This document shows positions 42,368-53,428 of a DNA stretch of 64,000 bases, one piece after another. The notes below the pieces were generated by a model. That model ran no database searches, had not been told where the DNA came from, and saw only the letters and a program-made list of their open reading frames with translations. Both the position numbers and the translations under genes were made by a program. The DNA comes from Yinghuangia seranimata (GTDB taxonomy: Bacteria > Actinomycetota > Actinomycetes > Streptomycetales > Streptomycetaceae): contig NZ_JASAOI010000011.1 in the NCBI RefSeq assembly GCF_029953285.1, forward strand, positions 62,001-126,000, written 5' to 3'. Within the stretch, counting starts at the first letter, position 1. Every line of letters begins with the position of its first letter.

Positions 42368-45127
42368 GTGTCGGGTAGTCGGGACGGTGGAGACGACTCG
42401 CGCGAGCGGCCGCCTGCGCGCGGGGGGTCGGGCGGGCGGGAGCCGTCCGGGCGTCGTGATCCGGGTGAGCGTGAGCGTGGTCGGGTCGAGCGGGGTTCTG
42501 CCAGCGGCGCTTCGGACGGCCGGGTTCGGCGTCCGGGGCCCGGCTCGGGGTCGGACTCCGGCGCGCGGTCCGGTCCCGGTGCGGGTGATGACCGGCGTGT
42601 TCGGCGGCCTGAGGCGTCCGGTGAGTCTCCGCGTGGTCGGGGTGGGGCGGACAGGGCTTCGGGGTCGCGGGGTGAGGGTTCCGCCGGTGGGCGTGGGGCG
42701 CGGCGTGGGGGAGTCGGTGGGGCTGGGGGCGGAGTAGGGCGTCCTGCGGCCGGGGAGTCGTCGCGGCGGGGGAGTGGCGGTGACCGGGGTGCGGGTTCGC
42801 GTGGTGAGCGGGTTCGTGGGGCGGATGACGGGGCGTCGGGAGGCGTGCGTCGACCGGCTGGTGGGGGTGCGGCGCGGCGCGATGACCGGCGGGTCGGGTC
42901 GGGGGACGGGGCCGGGCGGGCGTCTGGTGGTCGTGGGGCGGCCGATGGCGCGGTGCGGCGTTCCGGGACGGGTGGGCAGGGCGACGGGCGGGCGGTGCGT
43001 CGGCCCGGTGTCGGCTCGTCCGGCGACGGCCGGGTGGTGCGCAGGCCGGGTGGTGGGGCGTCGGGTGAGCCCCGTGCGGTGCGCGTGCCTGGCGTCGGTT
43101 CGGCCGGTGGGCGGGGGGTGCGGGATTCCGAGGGGGGTTCCGGTGGGGCGCCTCGGGTGCGGCGGGCGTATGGGGCGGAGCGGCCGGTCGGGGACGAGGC
43201 CGTGCGTCGGCCTGCCGCGCGGCCCGGGGCTCGGGCGCGGTTGACGTCCGAGGCGGCTGACGCCGAACGTCCCGGGGTGCGCCGGGCGTTCCGGGAGGCG
43301 GTCGCCCGGCCGCCGCGGGAGGTGCGTCGGGGGCCCGTGCGGGTGCGCACGCTCAGGCTCGGGGATCCGAAGCGCCGTCTGCGGTTCGGGCTGATCGGGC
43401 TGGGCGTCGTGCTGACGTTGTTCGTCGGGCGGATCATCCAGCTGCAGGCGCTCGACGCGTCCGCGTACGCCGCTGATGCGAACAGTCTGCGGACCCAGAC
43501 CGTGCGGCTGCCCGCCGAGCGCGGCGCGATCGTCGACGCGAACGGCATCACGCTGGCGTCCTCGGTCGACGCGTTCGACATCACCGCCGACCCGGCGCAG
43601 GTGCAGAAGTACAACCCGTCGGCGACCGCCGCCGCGCTCGCGCCGATCGTCGGCGGGGACCCGGTCAAGATCGAGGAGCTGCTCCGCAAGCCGGACTCGC
43701 GCTACGTCGTGGTCGCCAGGCAGGTCGACCCGGCGGTGTGGACGAACGTCAAGCAGACCCAGAAGGACCTGTCGGCCCAGAAGCGCAACGACCTCGTCGG
43801 CATCTACGCCGCGCCGCACAGCAAGCGCGTGTACCCGGCCGGCTCGGTCGGGTCGAACCTCGTCGGGTTCGTGAACGCGACGGACCACGGCGGCGGCGGC
43901 CTTGAGTCCGCGCTCGACAAGCAGCTCGCGGGCCGCGACGGCAAGGTGACGTTCGAGAACTCGCTGGGCCGCCAGGTGCCGACGGCCGGCCGCAAGGGCG
44001 AGGACGCGGTCGCGGGCGACACCGTCCAGTTGACGATCGACCGCAACATCCAGTGGTACGCCGAGCAGATGATCTCGCAGAAGGTCGCCGAGGCCGGCGC
44101 CGAGTCGGGCACGGTCGTGGTGCAGGACGTGCACTCCGGCGAGATCCTCGCGATGGCGACCAGCCCCGGCTTCGACCCGAACAACCTGTCGGCGGCGAAT
44201 CCGGCGAACCTGGGCAACCGGGCGATGCAGGAGGCGTACGAGCCGGGTTCGACGAGCAAGGTCATGACGATGGCGGCGGTCATCCAGGAGGGCAAGGCCG
44301 TTCCGGAGACGCAGGTCGTGGTGCCGGGCGCGCTGCCGCGTTCGGACACGGTCTTCCACGACGACGTCGACCACGGCACGTGGCGTCTGACGCTCAACGG
44401 CGTGCTGGCGAAGTCGAGCAACATCGGCACGATCCTGGCCGCGGAGCACCTCGGCGACACGCAGCCGGCCGCGAACGCCAAGCTGTACGAGTACCTGCAG
44501 AAGTTCGGCATCGGCTCGAAGAGCGGGATCAACTTCCCCGGCGAGACCGCGGGTCTGCTGGACCCGCCGCAGAAGTGGAGCGGCTCGCAGCAGTACACGA
44601 TCCCGTTCGGCCAGGGCCTGTCCCTGAACTCGCTGCAGGCGACGTCGGTGTACCAGACGATCGCGAACGGTGGCGTGCGGATCGCGCCCACGCTGGTCAA
44701 GGCGACGCGGGACGCCGACGGCAAGGTCAAGCCGACCGCGCCGCCCGCCCGCACCGAGGTGGTCAGCGCGCAGACGGCGCGGATAGTGGCCGACATGATG
44801 GAGTCGGTCGTCGCCGACGACGAGGGCACCGGCAACAAGGCGCAGATCCCGGGCTACCGCGTCGCGGGCAAGACCGGTACGGCCAATAGGGCGGACCCGA
44901 AGCTCGGCGGCTACAACGGCTACACCTCGTCGTTCATCGGCTTCGCGCCTGCGGACAACCCGCAGATCGTGGTGTCGGTGACGATCCAGGCGCCGACGAA
45001 CGGCAAGTGGGGCGGCACGCTGTGCGCCCCGGTGTTCAAGGACGTCATGTCGTTCGCGCTGGAGACCCGCAAGGTCCCGCCGACCGGCACGAAGTCGCCG
45101 GAGATCCCGGTGGAGTGGAAGCCGTGA
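42368..45127 (+). CDS. ftsI: Peptidoglycan transpeptidase FtsI (PBP3) with very long N-terminal tail
   Basis: 919 residues as called from GTG 42368 (GGAAGG 10 bases upstream); GTG 42227 would add 47. Residues 1-~330 are Gly/Arg/Ser/Asp-rich with recurring VRRP units (GRVRRPG, GRAVRRPG, GRVVRRPG). The membrane helix lies near 337-362. The dimerisation domain and class B transpeptidase follow: active Ser628 in STSK, SSN at 683-685 and KTGT at 835-838. It cross-links septal peptidoglycan with FtsW. The tail is several times longer than in Streptomyces FtsI as I recall it, and its codons end in T more often than in the catalytic part. Confidence 0.9.
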   Translation: MSGSRDGGDDSRERPPARGGSGGREPSGRRDPGERERGRVERGSASGASDGRVRRPGPGSGSDSGARSGPGAGDDRRVRRPEASGESPRGRGGADRASGSRGEGSAGGRGARRGGVGGAGGGVGRPAAGESSRRGSGGDRGAGSRGERVRGADDGASGGVRRPAGGGAARRDDRRVGSGDGAGRASGGRGAADGAVRRSGTGGQGDGRAVRRPGVGSSGDGRVVRRPGGGASGEPRAVRVPGVGSAGGRGVRDSEGGSGGAPRVRRAYGAERPVGDEAVRRPAARPGARARLTSEAADAERPGVRRAFREAVARPPREVRRGPVRVRTLRLGDPKRRLRFGLIGLGVVLTLFVGRIIQLQALDASAYAADANSLRTQTVRLPAERGAIVDANGITLASSVDAFDITADPAQVQKYNPSATAAALAPIVGGDPVKIEELLRKPDSRYVVVARQVDPAVWTNVKQTQKDLSAQKRNDLVGIYAAPHSKRVYPAGSVGSNLVGFVNATDHGGGGLESALDKQLAGRDGKVTFENSLGRQVPTAGRKGEDAVAGDTVQLTIDRNIQWYAEQMISQKVAEAGAESGTVVVQDVHSGEILAMATSPGFDPNNLSAANPANLGNRAMQEAYEPGSTSKVMTMAAVIQEGKAVPETQVVVPGALPRSDTVFHDDVDHGTWRLTLNGVLAKSSNIGTILAAEHLGDTQPAANAKLYEYLQKFGIGSKSGINFPGETAGLLDPPQKWSGSQQYTIPFGQGLSLNSLQATSVYQTIANGGVRIAPTLVKATRDADGKVKPTAPPARTEVVSAQTARIVADMMESVVADDEGTGNKAQIPGYRVAGKTGTANRADPKLGGYNGYTSSFIGFAPADNPQIVVSVTIQAPTNGKWGGTLCAPVFKDVMSFALETRKVPPTGTKSPEIPVEWKP

Positions 45128-45246
45128 CGGTCCGCGGACCGGCGCGGGACGCGCGGCGAACCCCGAGGTGGGGGCGTCGCTTCACAGTGCGGGAACAGAA
45201 CCATCGGAAGGGCGGTCGGCGTGCTTCGAGCACCCGGAAAAGCAGG

Positions 45247-45262
45247 TAGCCTCACGGCCGTG
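45247..45262 (+). promoter_or_regulatory. Putative leaderless promoter of murE
   Basis: TAGCCT (45247-45252) ends 7 bases before GTG 45260, with no Shine-Dalgarno sequence between. This supports an internal promoter giving a leaderless murE transcript. The -35 (TTCGAG region) is weak. Confidence 0.4.
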
Positions 45263-46927
45263 TCTGGTCTTCCCCGTCGTCCCGCCCGGGTCCGCCCCCG
45301 GCCGCTGTCCGATCTGTACGCGCTGCTCGGCCTGGCCGCCGGGGCCTCCGAGGCGGAGGTGACCGGGGTCACGCACGACTCCCGGGCGGTACGCCCGGGT
45401 GACCTGTACGCGGCTCTGCCGGGTTCGCGCGCGCACGGCGCCGCGTTCGCGCAGCAGGCCGCGGACCTGGGCGCGGTCGCGGTGCTGACGGACCCGGACG
45501 GCGCCGAGCGGGCCGGGGCGACGGGCCTTCCGGTGCTGGTGGTGCCGGAGCCGCGGGCCCGGCTCGGCGAGGTGGCGGCCGCGGTCTACGGCCATCCGGC
45601 CGACGCGCTGCTGCTCGTAGGAGTGACAGGCACCAACGGCAAGACGACGACGGCGTACCTGCTGGACGGCGGTCTGCGCGCGGCCGGGCACCGCACCGGC
45701 CTGGTCGGCACGGTCGAGACGCGGATCGGCGACCTGGTGGAGTCGAGCGCGATGACGACGCCGGAGGCGCCCGACCTGCAGGCGCTGTTCGCGGCGATGG
45801 CCGAGCACGGTGTGACGGCTGCGTCGATGGAGGTGTCCAGCCACGCGCTGGCGATGGGCCGGGTCGACGGCACGGTGTTCGACGTCGCGCTGTTCACCAA
45901 CCTGTCGCAGGACCACCTGGACTTCCACGGGTCGATGGAGGAGTACTTCGCGGCGAAGGCCGACCTGTTCACGCCGCGCCGCGCGCGGCTGGGCGTGGTC
46001 GACGTCGACGACGCGTACGGCCGTCGGCTCGCGGCGACCGCGGGCATCCCCGTGGTGACGGTGTCGCCGTCCGGCCGCGAGCCGGCGGACTGGCACGCCG
46101 AGCACGTCGAGCTGGGCCCGGACGGCAGCCGGTTCCGCATGGTCGGCCCGAACGGCGCGAAGGCAGAGGCCGCGGTGCGGCTGCCCGGCCCGTACAACGT
46201 CGCCAACGCGATGCTCGCGATCCTCGCGCAGGTCGCCGTGGGCGTGCCGCTGGACACCGCGGTCGCGGGCGTCGCCGCGGTGCCCGGTGTGCCGGGCCGC
46301 ATGGAACACGTCGACGAGGGCGCCCCGTTCACCACGGTCGTGGACTTCGCGCACACGCCCGACGCGGTGGAGACCGCGCTGCACGCGCTGCGCGAGGTGA
46401 CTGCCAACCGGCTGTTCGTCGTGCTCGGCTGCGGCGGCGACCGCGACCGCGGCAAACGCCCGCTGATGGGTGCGGCCGCCGTGCGGCTCGCCGACGTCGC
46501 CGTGCTGACCAGCGACAACCCGCGTTCCGAGGACCCGCTGGCGATCCTCGACGAGATGCTCGGCGGCGCCCGCACGGTCGCCGCGCCGCACGGCGAGCTG
46601 GTCGTCGAGCCGGACCGCGCCAAGGCGATCGCGTGGGCGGTCGACCACGCCGAACCGGGCGACGTCGTGGTGGTCGCGGGCAAGGGCCACGAGCAGGGCC
46701 AGAAGATCGGCGCCGAGGTGCGGCCGTTCGACGACCGCGTCGAGGTCCGCGCGGCACTGCGCCGCCGGCTCGCCGCCGAGGGCGGACCCACCGCGCGGGC
46801 CGGGGCGGTCGACGCCGGGTCCGCGGCCGGTGGGAGGATCGACGTCGCCGAACCGACCACCGAGCCCGCGGCGTACCACGGCGCGGAGGACCGCGCCGCA
46901 GCGCCGTCCGAGGAGACCGATCAGTGA
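45260..46927 (+). CDS. murE: UDP-MurNAc-tripeptide synthetase (MurE)
   Basis: 555 residues. MurE adds the third stem-peptide residue to UDP-MurNAc-L-Ala-D-Glu. [10 protein letters not shown] (121-130) is the ATP loop, and SMEVSSHALAMGRVDG and FTNLSQDHLDFHG follow. DNPR (419-422) is the motif that marks diaminopimelate rather than lysine specificity; a streptomycete would use the LL isomer, which the motif cannot resolve. Start at GTG 45260 (MSGLPRRPARVRPRPL). GTG 45221 is possible. The C-terminal ~40 residues are a variable acidic tail. Its stop overlaps murF. Confidence 0.95.
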   Translation: MSGLPRRPARVRPRPLSDLYALLGLAAGASEAEVTGVTHDSRAVRPGDLYAALPGSRAHGAAFAQQAADLGAVAVLTDPDGAERAGATGLPVLVVPEPRARLGEVAAAVYGHPADALLLVGVTGTNGKTTTAYLLDGGLRAAGHRTGLVGTVETRIGDLVESSAMTTPEAPDLQALFAAMAEHGVTAASMEVSSHALAMGRVDGTVFDVALFTNLSQDHLDFHGSMEEYFAAKADLFTPRRARLGVVDVDDAYGRRLAATAGIPVVTVSPSGREPADWHAEHVELGPDGSRFRMVGPNGAKAEAAVRLPGPYNVANAMLAILAQVAVGVPLDTAVAGVAAVPGVPGRMEHVDEGAPFTTVVDFAHTPDAVETALHALREVTANRLFVVLGCGGDRDRGKRPLMGAAAVRLADVAVLTSDNPRSEDPLAILDEMLGGARTVAAPHGELVVEPDRAKAIAWAVDHAEPGDVVVVAGKGHEQGQKIGAEVRPFDDRVEVRAALRRRLAAEGGPTARAGAVDAGSAAGGRIDVAEPTTEPAAYHGAEDRAAAPSEETDQ

Positions 46928-48363
46928 TTGCCACGACTCTCGCCGACGCCGCTGAGGCCGTCGGCGGGCGGCTTGCCGGGGGTGCGGACCCCGCCGCGAC
47001 GATCACCGGAGAGGTGGTCGTCGATTCGCGCAAGGTCGCGCCGGGCGCGTTGTTCGTCGCGGTGGCCGGCGAACACGCCGACGGCCACGACTTCGCCGAG
47101 GCCGCGGTGCGCGACGGAGCCGTCGCGGTGCTGGCGACCCGTGAGACCGGCACGCCCGCGATCGTCGTGGACGACGTCGTCGAGGCGCTGGGCCGGCTGG
47201 CGCGCGCGGTGACCGACCGGCTGACCGCGACCACCGTTGTGGGCATCACCGGTTCGTCCGGCAAGACCAGCACGAAGGACCTGATCGCGCAGGTGCTGGC
47301 GCACGCCGGCACCACCATCGCGCCGCCCGGTTCGTTCAACAACGAGATCGGTCTGCCGCTGACCGCGCTGTCCGCCGACCAGGACACCCGGCACCTGGTG
47401 CTGGAGATGGGCGCGCGCGGCGTCGGCCACATCGCGTACCTGTGCGGCGTCGTGCCGCCGCGGATCGGTGTCGTGCTGAACGTCGGCACCGCGCACCTGG
47501 GCGAGTTCGGCGACCGCGCCACCATCGCCAAGGCGAAGGGCGAACTCGTCGAGGCGCTGCCCGCCGACGGCCTCGCCGTGCTCAACGGCGACGACCCGCT
47601 CGTGCGCGCCATGGCCGAACGCACGTCCGCCCGCGTGGTGTTCGTCGGCGAGGGTGCGAATGCGGACATTCGTGCCGAGGATGTACGTCTCGACGACCAG
47701 GGCCGGGCAAGCTTCACCCTGCGCACACCGGACGGCGATGCACCGGTGATCTTGCGCCTGTACGGTGAGCACCACGTGGCCAACGCGCTCGCCTGCGCGG
47801 CGGTGGCACGCGAGCTGGGGATGAGCGCCGTACAGATCGCGGCCGCGCTCGGCGAGGCCGGGCCGGTGTCGCGCTGGCGGATGGAAGTGACCGAACGCGC
47901 CGACGGCGTGACCGTGGTCAACGACGCGTACAACGCGAATCCCGACTCGATGCGTGCCGCGCTCAAGGCGCTGGCCGCGATGGCCCACGGCCGCCGTACC
48001 TGGGCGGTGCTGGGCGAGATGCGCGAACTGGGCGACGCCTCACTGGCCGAGCACGACGCGATCGGCCGCCTCGTGGTGCGGCTGAACATCGGCCGGCTGG
48101 TGGCGGTAGGGGGCAGGGAGGCCGCGTGGATGGACATTGCGGCGAAGAACGAGGGTTCTTGGGGTGAGGAGTCGGTGTTGGTACCCGACACGCAGGCGGC
48201 CGTCGACCTGCTGCGGTCCGAGCTTCGCGCGGGCGACATCGTGCTGGTGAAGGCTTCGCGCGGTGCGGCGTTGGAGCACGTCGCGTTCGCCCTGACCGAC
48301 GATGCCGCGGTCGCGGCGGAGACCGGTGATGCCACGGCGGTCGCCGGGGAGGTGCGCCGGTGA
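46924..48363 (+). CDS. murF: UDP-MurNAc-pentapeptide synthetase (MurF)
   Basis: 479 residues. It ligates D-Ala-D-Ala to the tripeptide precursor. GITGSSGKT (107-115) is the ATP loop, NNEIGLPLT and [11 protein letters not shown] follow, and [11 protein letters not shown] is the C-terminal signature. GTG start in a GTGA overlap with murE, and its stop overlaps mraY the same way, so translation should be coupled. Confidence 0.95.
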   Translation: MIATTLADAAEAVGGRLAGGADPAATITGEVVVDSRKVAPGALFVAVAGEHADGHDFAEAAVRDGAVAVLATRETGTPAIVVDDVVEALGRLARAVTDRLTATTVVGITGSSGKTSTKDLIAQVLAHAGTTIAPPGSFNNEIGLPLTALSADQDTRHLVLEMGARGVGHIAYLCGVVPPRIGVVLNVGTAHLGEFGDRATIAKAKGELVEALPADGLAVLNGDDPLVRAMAERTSARVVFVGEGANADIRAEDVRLDDQGRASFTLRTPDGDAPVILRLYGEHHVANALACAAVARELGMSAVQIAAALGEAGPVSRWRMEVTERADGVTVVNDAYNANPDSMRAALKALAAMAHGRRTWAVLGEMRELGDASLAEHDAIGRLVVRLNIGRLVAVGGREAAWMDIAAKNEGSWGEESVLVPDTQAAVDLLRSELRAGDIVLVKASRGAALEHVAFALTDDAAVAAETGDATAVAGEVRR

Positions 48364-49424
48364 GGGCGGTTCTGCTCTCCGGTGGAATCGCCCTGGTGCT
48401 GTCGCTCATCGGCACGCCGCTCGCGATTCGCATCCTGGTCAAGCGCGGCTACGGCCAGCTGATCCGGGACGACGGCCCGCAGGGCCACCACAGCAAACGC
48501 GGCACCCCGACGATGGGCGGCGCGGTCATCATCCTGGCCGCCCTGATCGGGTACGCCGGCGCAAAGGCGCTGACGCTGGAGAGGCCCAGCGCGTCCGCCG
48601 TGCTGGTGCTGTACCTGATGGCCGGCCTCGGGCTGGTCGGCTTCGTCGACGACTTCATCAAGATCGTCAAGCAGCGCAGCCTGGGCCTGCGGGCCAAGGC
48701 CAAGCTCGCGGGGCAGTCGTTCGTCGGCATCTCGTTCGCGATCCTCGCGCTGCAGTTCCAGGACTCGCGCGGCAACAGCCCCGCGTCGACGCACCTGTCC
48801 TTCGTCACGGACACCGCGCTCAACCTGACCCCGGTGTTCTTCGTGATCTGGGCGTACATCCTGATCGCGGGCCACTCCAACGGCGTGAACCTCACCGACG
48901 GCCTCGACGGTCTGGCGACCGGCGCCTCGGTGATCGTGTTCGGCGCGTACACCTTCATCGGCGTGTGGCAGCACGGCCAGAGCTGCGCGTACATCGGCTC
49001 GGCGAACTCCGCCTGCTACGAGGTGCGCGACCCGCTCGACCTGGCCATCGTGGCCGCCGCGATGATGGGCTCGTGTTTCGGGTTCCTGTGGTGGAACACG
49101 TCGCCGGCCAAGATCTTCATGGGCGACACCGGTTCGCTGGCGCTCGGCGGCGCGCTCGCCGGCCTGGCCATCTGCACCCGCACCGAGCTGCTGTCCGCAC
49201 TGCTCGGCGGCCTGTTCCTGATCATCTCGCTGTCCGTGATCATCCAGGTCGGGTTCTTCAAGATGACCCGCAAACGTGTCTTCCGCATGGCGCCGCTGCA
49301 ACACCACTTCGAGCTGAAAGGCTGGCCCGAAGTCCTCATCGTGGTGCGGTTCTGGATCATCGCCGGCCTGTGCGTGATCCTGGGCATCGGGATCTTCTAC
49401 GCGGGATGGGTGACCGGCAAGTGA
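48360..49424 (+). CDS. mraY: Phospho-MurNAc-pentapeptide translocase (MraY)
   Basis: 354 residues and about ten membrane helices. MraY transfers phospho-MurNAc-pentapeptide to undecaprenyl phosphate, giving lipid [29 protein letters not shown] (catalytic Asp pair), [10 protein letters not shown] and [12 protein letters not shown] are all present, as is the C-terminal [16 protein letters not shown] overlaps link it to murF and murD. Confidence 0.96.
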   Translation: MRAVLLSGGIALVLSLIGTPLAIRILVKRGYGQLIRDDGPQGHHSKRGTPTMGGAVIILAALIGYAGAKALTLERPSASAVLVLYLMAGLGLVGFVDDFIKIVKQRSLGLRAKAKLAGQSFVGISFAILALQFQDSRGNSPASTHLSFVTDTALNLTPVFFVIWAYILIAGHSNGVNLTDGLDGLATGASVIVFGAYTFIGVWQHGQSCAYIGSANSACYEVRDPLDLAIVAAAMMGSCFGFLWWNTSPAKIFMGDTGSLALGGALAGLAICTRTELLSALLGGLFLIISLSVIIQVGFFKMTRKRVFRMAPLQHHFELKGWPEVLIVVRFWIIAGLCVILGIGIFYAGWVTGK

Positions 49425-50941
49425 CGCACGACCCGGCGGTGCGCCCCGACGGCCGCGACCTCGGCGGCTTCCGCGACGACACGGCGCCGTGGGGCGACCT
49501 CACGGTGTGCGTCGCGGGCGCCGGGGTGTCCGGCAGGTCCGTCGTGCGCGCACTGCGCGGGTACGGCACCACGCTGGTGGTGGTCGACGGCTCCGACGAC
49601 ACGCGGGCCCGCGCCAACGCCGCCGAACTCGAGGAGCTCGGCGCGACCGTGCGCCTCGGCGACGCGGACACGCTTCCCGACGGCGTCGACGTCGTGGTCA
49701 CCTCGCCCGGCTGGCGCCCGGACGCGCCGCTGTTCGGGGCGGCCGCCAAGGCCGGCGTCCCCGTGTGGGGCGACGTCGAACTCGCGTGGCGGCTGCGGCC
49801 GCGCGAGGGCGCGGCCCCGTGGCTCGCCATCACCGGCACCAACGGCAAGACCACCACCGTCCGGATGCTGGCGAGCATCCTCGAGGCGGCGGGACTGCGC
49901 ACCGAGGCGGTCGGCAACGTCGGGACGCCGGTGCTCGACGCCGTGGTGGCCCGCGACGCGGACGGCGGGCCCGCGCACGACGTGCTCGCCCTCGAACTGT
50001 CCAGCTTCCAGCTGCACTGGCTGGAGCGGTGGACCGAGGAGGGCCCGGGCCGGCTCGCGCCGCGCATGCGCGCCGCCGCCGTCCTCAACGTCGCGCCGGA
50101 CCACCTCGACTGGCACGGCTCCGCGGAGGCGTACGCCGCCGACAAGGGCAGGATCTTCGAGGGCGCCGAGCTCGCCTGCGTCTACAACACCGCCGACCCC
50201 GAGACCGAGCGGCTGGTCCGCGAGGCCGAGGTCACCGACGGCTGCCGCGCCATCGGGTTCGGGCTCGGCGCGCCGGGGCCGAGCGGCCTCGGCGTCGTCG
50301 AGGACCTGCTGGTCGACCGGGCGTTCGTGGCGGACACCCGCAAGCAGGCCGTCGAACTGGCGCAGGTCGCCGACGTGGTGCCCACCGCGCCCCACAACGT
50401 CGCCAACGCGCTCGCCGCCGCCGCGCTCGCCCGCGCGCACGGCGTCACGGTGACCGCGGTCCGCGAGGGCCTGCGCGCGTTCCGGCCGGACGCGCACCGC
50501 ATCGCGCACGTCGCGACCGTGGACGGCGTCGACTACGTCGACGACTCCAAGGCCACCAACGGGCACGCCGCGGCCGCGTCGCTCGCCGCGTACCCGTCGA
50601 TCGTGTGGGTCGCCGGCGGGCTCGCCAAGGGCGCCGAGTTCGACGGCCTGGTGTCCGGCGCCCGCGAGCACCTGCGCGCGGCCGTCCTCATCGGCCAGGA
50701 CCGCGCTGTGATCCGCGACGCACTGGAGCGACACGCCCCGGATGTCCCGGTCATCGAGGTCGACGCGACCGACACTGGGGCAATGGAAACCGTGGTGCGC
50801 AAGGCGGCGGAACTGGCCCGTCCGGGGGACACCGTGCTCCTCGCCCCGGCGTGTGCCTCGATGGACATGTTCGCGAACTACGGCGCGCGCGGCGACGCGT
50901 TCGCCGCGGCGGTGCACGGGCTCCTCGGCGACGCCTCCTGA
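49421..50941 (+). CDS. murD: UDP-MurNAc-L-alanine--D-glutamate ligase (MurD)
   Basis: 506 residues. It adds D-Glu to UDP-MurNAc-L-Ala. The N-terminal nucleotide-binding fold ([17 protein letters not shown]) is followed by ITGTNGKTT (137-145), [21 protein letters not shown] and [11 protein letters not shown]. The GTG at 49421 overlaps the mraY stop. It carries a ~25-residue leader before the first strand. ftsW follows after 11 bases. Confidence 0.95.
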   Translation: MTHDPAVRPDGRDLGGFRDDTAPWGDLTVCVAGAGVSGRSVVRALRGYGTTLVVVDGSDDTRARANAAELEELGATVRLGDADTLPDGVDVVVTSPGWRPDAPLFGAAAKAGVPVWGDVELAWRLRPREGAAPWLAITGTNGKTTTVRMLASILEAAGLRTEAVGNVGTPVLDAVVARDADGGPAHDVLALELSSFQLHWLERWTEEGPGRLAPRMRAAAVLNVAPDHLDWHGSAEAYAADKGRIFEGAELACVYNTADPETERLVREAEVTDGCRAIGFGLGAPGPSGLGVVEDLLVDRAFVADTRKQAVELAQVADVVPTAPHNVANALAAAALARAHGVTVTAVREGLRAFRPDAHRIAHVATVDGVDYVDDSKATNGHAAAASLAAYPSIVWVAGGLAKGAEFDGLVSGAREHLRAAVLIGQDRAVIRDALERHAPDVPVIEVDATDTGAMETVVRKAAELARPGDTVLLAPACASMDMFANYGARGDAFAAAVHGLLGDAS

Positions 50942-50952
50942 GCCGGCCCGCC

Positions 50953-52296
50953 ATGCCCGGTGGAACCAAGCAGACCGCCAAGCCCGCCGCCTGGTGGGGC
51001 AAGGCCCGCGCGGCGGCCGTGCCCTCCGCGCGGGACGCACCCGTACGGCAGAGCCCGGGCGGCGCCCGCCCGGGCCGCACCGGCCGCAGCCGGGTCGCGC
51101 GCGACGTCAGACGGGCCTTCAACCGCCCCCTGACGTCGTACTACCTGCTGCTCGGCTCGGGCCTGCTGCTGTCGGTGCTCGGCCTGGTCATGGTGCTGTC
51201 CGCGTCCCAGATCTTCTCGCGGGTCACCTACGGCGACTTCAGCGCCGTGTTCCTCAAGCAGGCCGTCGCCGTCGGCATCGGCCTGCCGCTCATGTGGATC
51301 GGCGCACGCCTCCCGGTCCGCGCGTACCGCATGCTCGCCTACCCGCTGCTGCTCGGCGCGGTCGGCCTGCTGTGCCTGGTCCTCGTGCCGGGCATCGGCA
51401 TGGAGGTCAACGGCAACCGCAACTGGATCGCCCTCGGCGGCCCCTTCCAGCTGCAGCCGTCCGAGTTCGCCAAGCTCGGCCTCGTGCTGTGGGGCGCCGA
51501 CCTGCTGGCCCGCAAGCAGAAGCTGCTCGGCCAGTGGCGCCACCTGTTCATCCCGCTGTTCCCCGGCGCGCTGCTGGTGCTCGGCCTGGTGATGATGGGC
51601 GGCGACATGGGCACCGCGATGATCCTCACGGTCGTCGTGCTCGCGCTGCTGTGGGTCGCCGGGGCGCCCGGGCGGCTCTTCGTCCTCGCGCTGTCCACGG
51701 CCGCCGTCCTGGCCACCGTCTTCATCGTCGTGAAGCCGCACCGGGCGGCCCGCTTCGCGTCGTTCCTCGACCCGTTCTCCGATCCGCAGGGCAGCACGCT
51801 GCAGGCCGCGCACGGCATTTACGCGCTGTCCACCGGCGGTCTCTTCGGCAGCGGAATCGGAACCAGCTATGAGAAATGGGGCACCCTGCCCGAGGCCCAC
51901 ACCGACTTCATCTTCGCGGTGATCGGCGAGGAACTGGGCCTGGTGGGGACGCTGTCGGTACTCACCCTCTTCGCGGCCCTAGGCTATGCGGGTATCCGCG
52001 TCGCCGGCCGCACGAGGGACCCCTTCGTGAGGCTGGCCGCGGGGGGCGCCACCGCGTGGATCATGGCCCAGGCCACGATCAACATCGGTGCGGTGCTCGG
52101 TCTCCTGCCGATCGCCGGTGTGCCCCTGCCGTTGGTGTCCTACGGAGGCTCCGCCTTGCTTCCGACCATGTTCGCCGTGGGCATGCTGCTCTCGTTCGCC
52201 CGTACCGAACCGGGAGCGGCCAAACAGCTCGCTGCGCAGGGTCCTGGGGCGGTCCGCCGTGCGTTCGCGCGGATCCTGCCGCGCAGGGAGCGGTGA
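50953..52296 (+). CDS. ftsW: Septal peptidoglycan glycosyltransferase FtsW
   Basis: 447 residues, about ten membrane helices after a ~65-residue basic cytoplasmic leader (ATG 50953). SEDS-family marks are [55 protein letters not shown] and [11 protein letters not shown]. FtsW polymerises lipid II at the septum with FtsI. The stop overlaps the murG GTG. Confidence 0.95.
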   Translation: MPGGTKQTAKPAAWWGKARAAAVPSARDAPVRQSPGGARPGRTGRSRVARDVRRAFNRPLTSYYLLLGSGLLLSVLGLVMVLSASQIFSRVTYGDFSAVFLKQAVAVGIGLPLMWIGARLPVRAYRMLAYPLLLGAVGLLCLVLVPGIGMEVNGNRNWIALGGPFQLQPSEFAKLGLVLWGADLLARKQKLLGQWRHLFIPLFPGALLVLGLVMMGGDMGTAMILTVVVLALLWVAGAPGRLFVLALSTAAVLATVFIVVKPHRAARFASFLDPFSDPQGSTLQAAHGIYALSTGGLFGSGIGTSYEKWGTLPEAHTDFIFAVIGEELGLVGTLSVLTLFAALGYAGIRVAGRTRDPFVRLAAGGATAWIMAQATINIGAVLGLLPIAGVPLPLVSYGGSALLPTMFAVGMLLSFARTEPGAAKQLAAQGPGAVRRAFARILPRRER

Positions 52297-53390
52297 ATCA
52301 GGTGCATGTCGTCCTCGCCGGCGGTGGAACCGCCGGGCACATCGAGCCGGCCCTCGCCCTCGCGGATGCGCTGAGGCGGGAGAACCCCGATGTGGGCATC
52401 ACCGCGCTGGGCACGTCCAAGGGCCTGGAGACGAAGCTCGTCCCCGCCCGCGGCTACGAGCTCGCGCTGATCCCCGCGGTGCCGTTGCCGCGCAAGCCGA
52501 CGCCCGAGCTGATGACCGTGCCCGGACGGCTGCGCGGCACCATCCGCGAGGCCGCGGCGGTCCTGGAGCGCACCCGCGCCTCAGTGTTGGTCGGTTTCGG
52601 CGGATATGTGGCACTGCCGGGCTACCTCGCCGCCAAGCGCGCCGGCGTCCCCATCGTCGTGCACGAGGCCAACGCGCGCCCCGGCCTGGCGAACAAGATC
52701 GGCGCCCGCTACACGCACTACGTCGCGGTCAGCACGCCCGACAGCAAGCTGCGCAACGCCCGCTACATCGGCATCCCGCTGCGCCGTGCCATCGCCACGC
52801 TCGACCGCGACGCGGAGCGGCAGAAGGCGCGCGCCGCCTTCGGCCTCGACCCGATGCGCCCGACGCTGCTGGTGTTCGGCGGCTCGCAGGGCGCCCGGCG
52901 GCTCAACGAGACGCTGGCCGGCACGGCCGAGCGCCTGCTGTCCGCCGGCGTGCAGGTGCTGCACGCCGCGGGGCCGAACAACGAGCTGACGATCACACCG
53001 CCGCCCGGCGCGCCGCCGTACGTCGTGGTGCCGTACCTGGAGAGGATGGACCTCGCCTACGCGGCGGCCGACATGGTGCTGTGCCGGGCCGGCGCGATGA
53101 CCTGCGCCGAGCTGTCGGCGGTCGGACTCCCGGCGGCGTACGTGCCGCTGCCGATCGGCAACGGCGAACAGCGGCTCAACGCGCAGCCGGTGGTCAAGGC
53201 GGGCGGCGGGCTCCTGGTCGACGACGCCGACCTGACCCCGGACTGGATCGCGTCCAACGTGGTGCCGGTCCTGACCGAGCCGCGCCGGCTGTACGACATG
53301 GGCCGCGCGGCCGCCGAGTTCGGCCGCCGCGACGCCGACGACGCCCTGGTGCGCATGGTGCACGAGGCCATCGCGGCGGCGCGTAGCTGA
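52293..53390 (+). CDS. murG: Lipid II synthase MurG
   Basis: 365 residues. It adds GlcNAc from UDP-GlcNAc to lipid I at the inner membrane face. [17 protein letters not shown] (9-25), the [12 protein letters not shown] membrane-association loop, [23 protein letters not shown] and [18 protein letters not shown] are the GT28 signature. GTG 52293 overlaps the ftsW stop; GTG 52302 is a close alternative. No murC follows, unlike in mycobacteria. Confidence 0.95.
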   Translation: MNQVHVVLAGGGTAGHIEPALALADALRRENPDVGITALGTSKGLETKLVPARGYELALIPAVPLPRKPTPELMTVPGRLRGTIREAAAVLERTRASVLVGFGGYVALPGYLAAKRAGVPIVVHEANARPGLANKIGARYTHYVAVSTPDSKLRNARYIGIPLRRAIATLDRDAERQKARAAFGLDPMRPTLLVFGGSQGARRLNETLAGTAERLLSAGVQVLHAAGPNNELTITPPPGAPPYVVVPYLERMDLAYAAADMVLCRAGAMTCAELSAVGLPAAYVPLPIGNGEQRLNAQPVVKAGGGLLVDDADLTPDWIASNVVPVLTEPRRLYDMGRAAAEFGRRDADDALVRMVHEAIAAARS

Positions 53391-53428
53391 GCCTCGCCCT
53401 GGCCCGACACGGAGGAGAACCGCGGCAC

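Noticed and set aside
41956-42378. A 140-codon frame between ftsL and ftsI
   Set aside because: Cys/Arg/Gly-rich, poor codon pattern and no ribosome binding site.
46329-49307. A 992-codon minus-strand frame opposite murE-murF-mraY
   Set aside because: Shadow of three certain genes.
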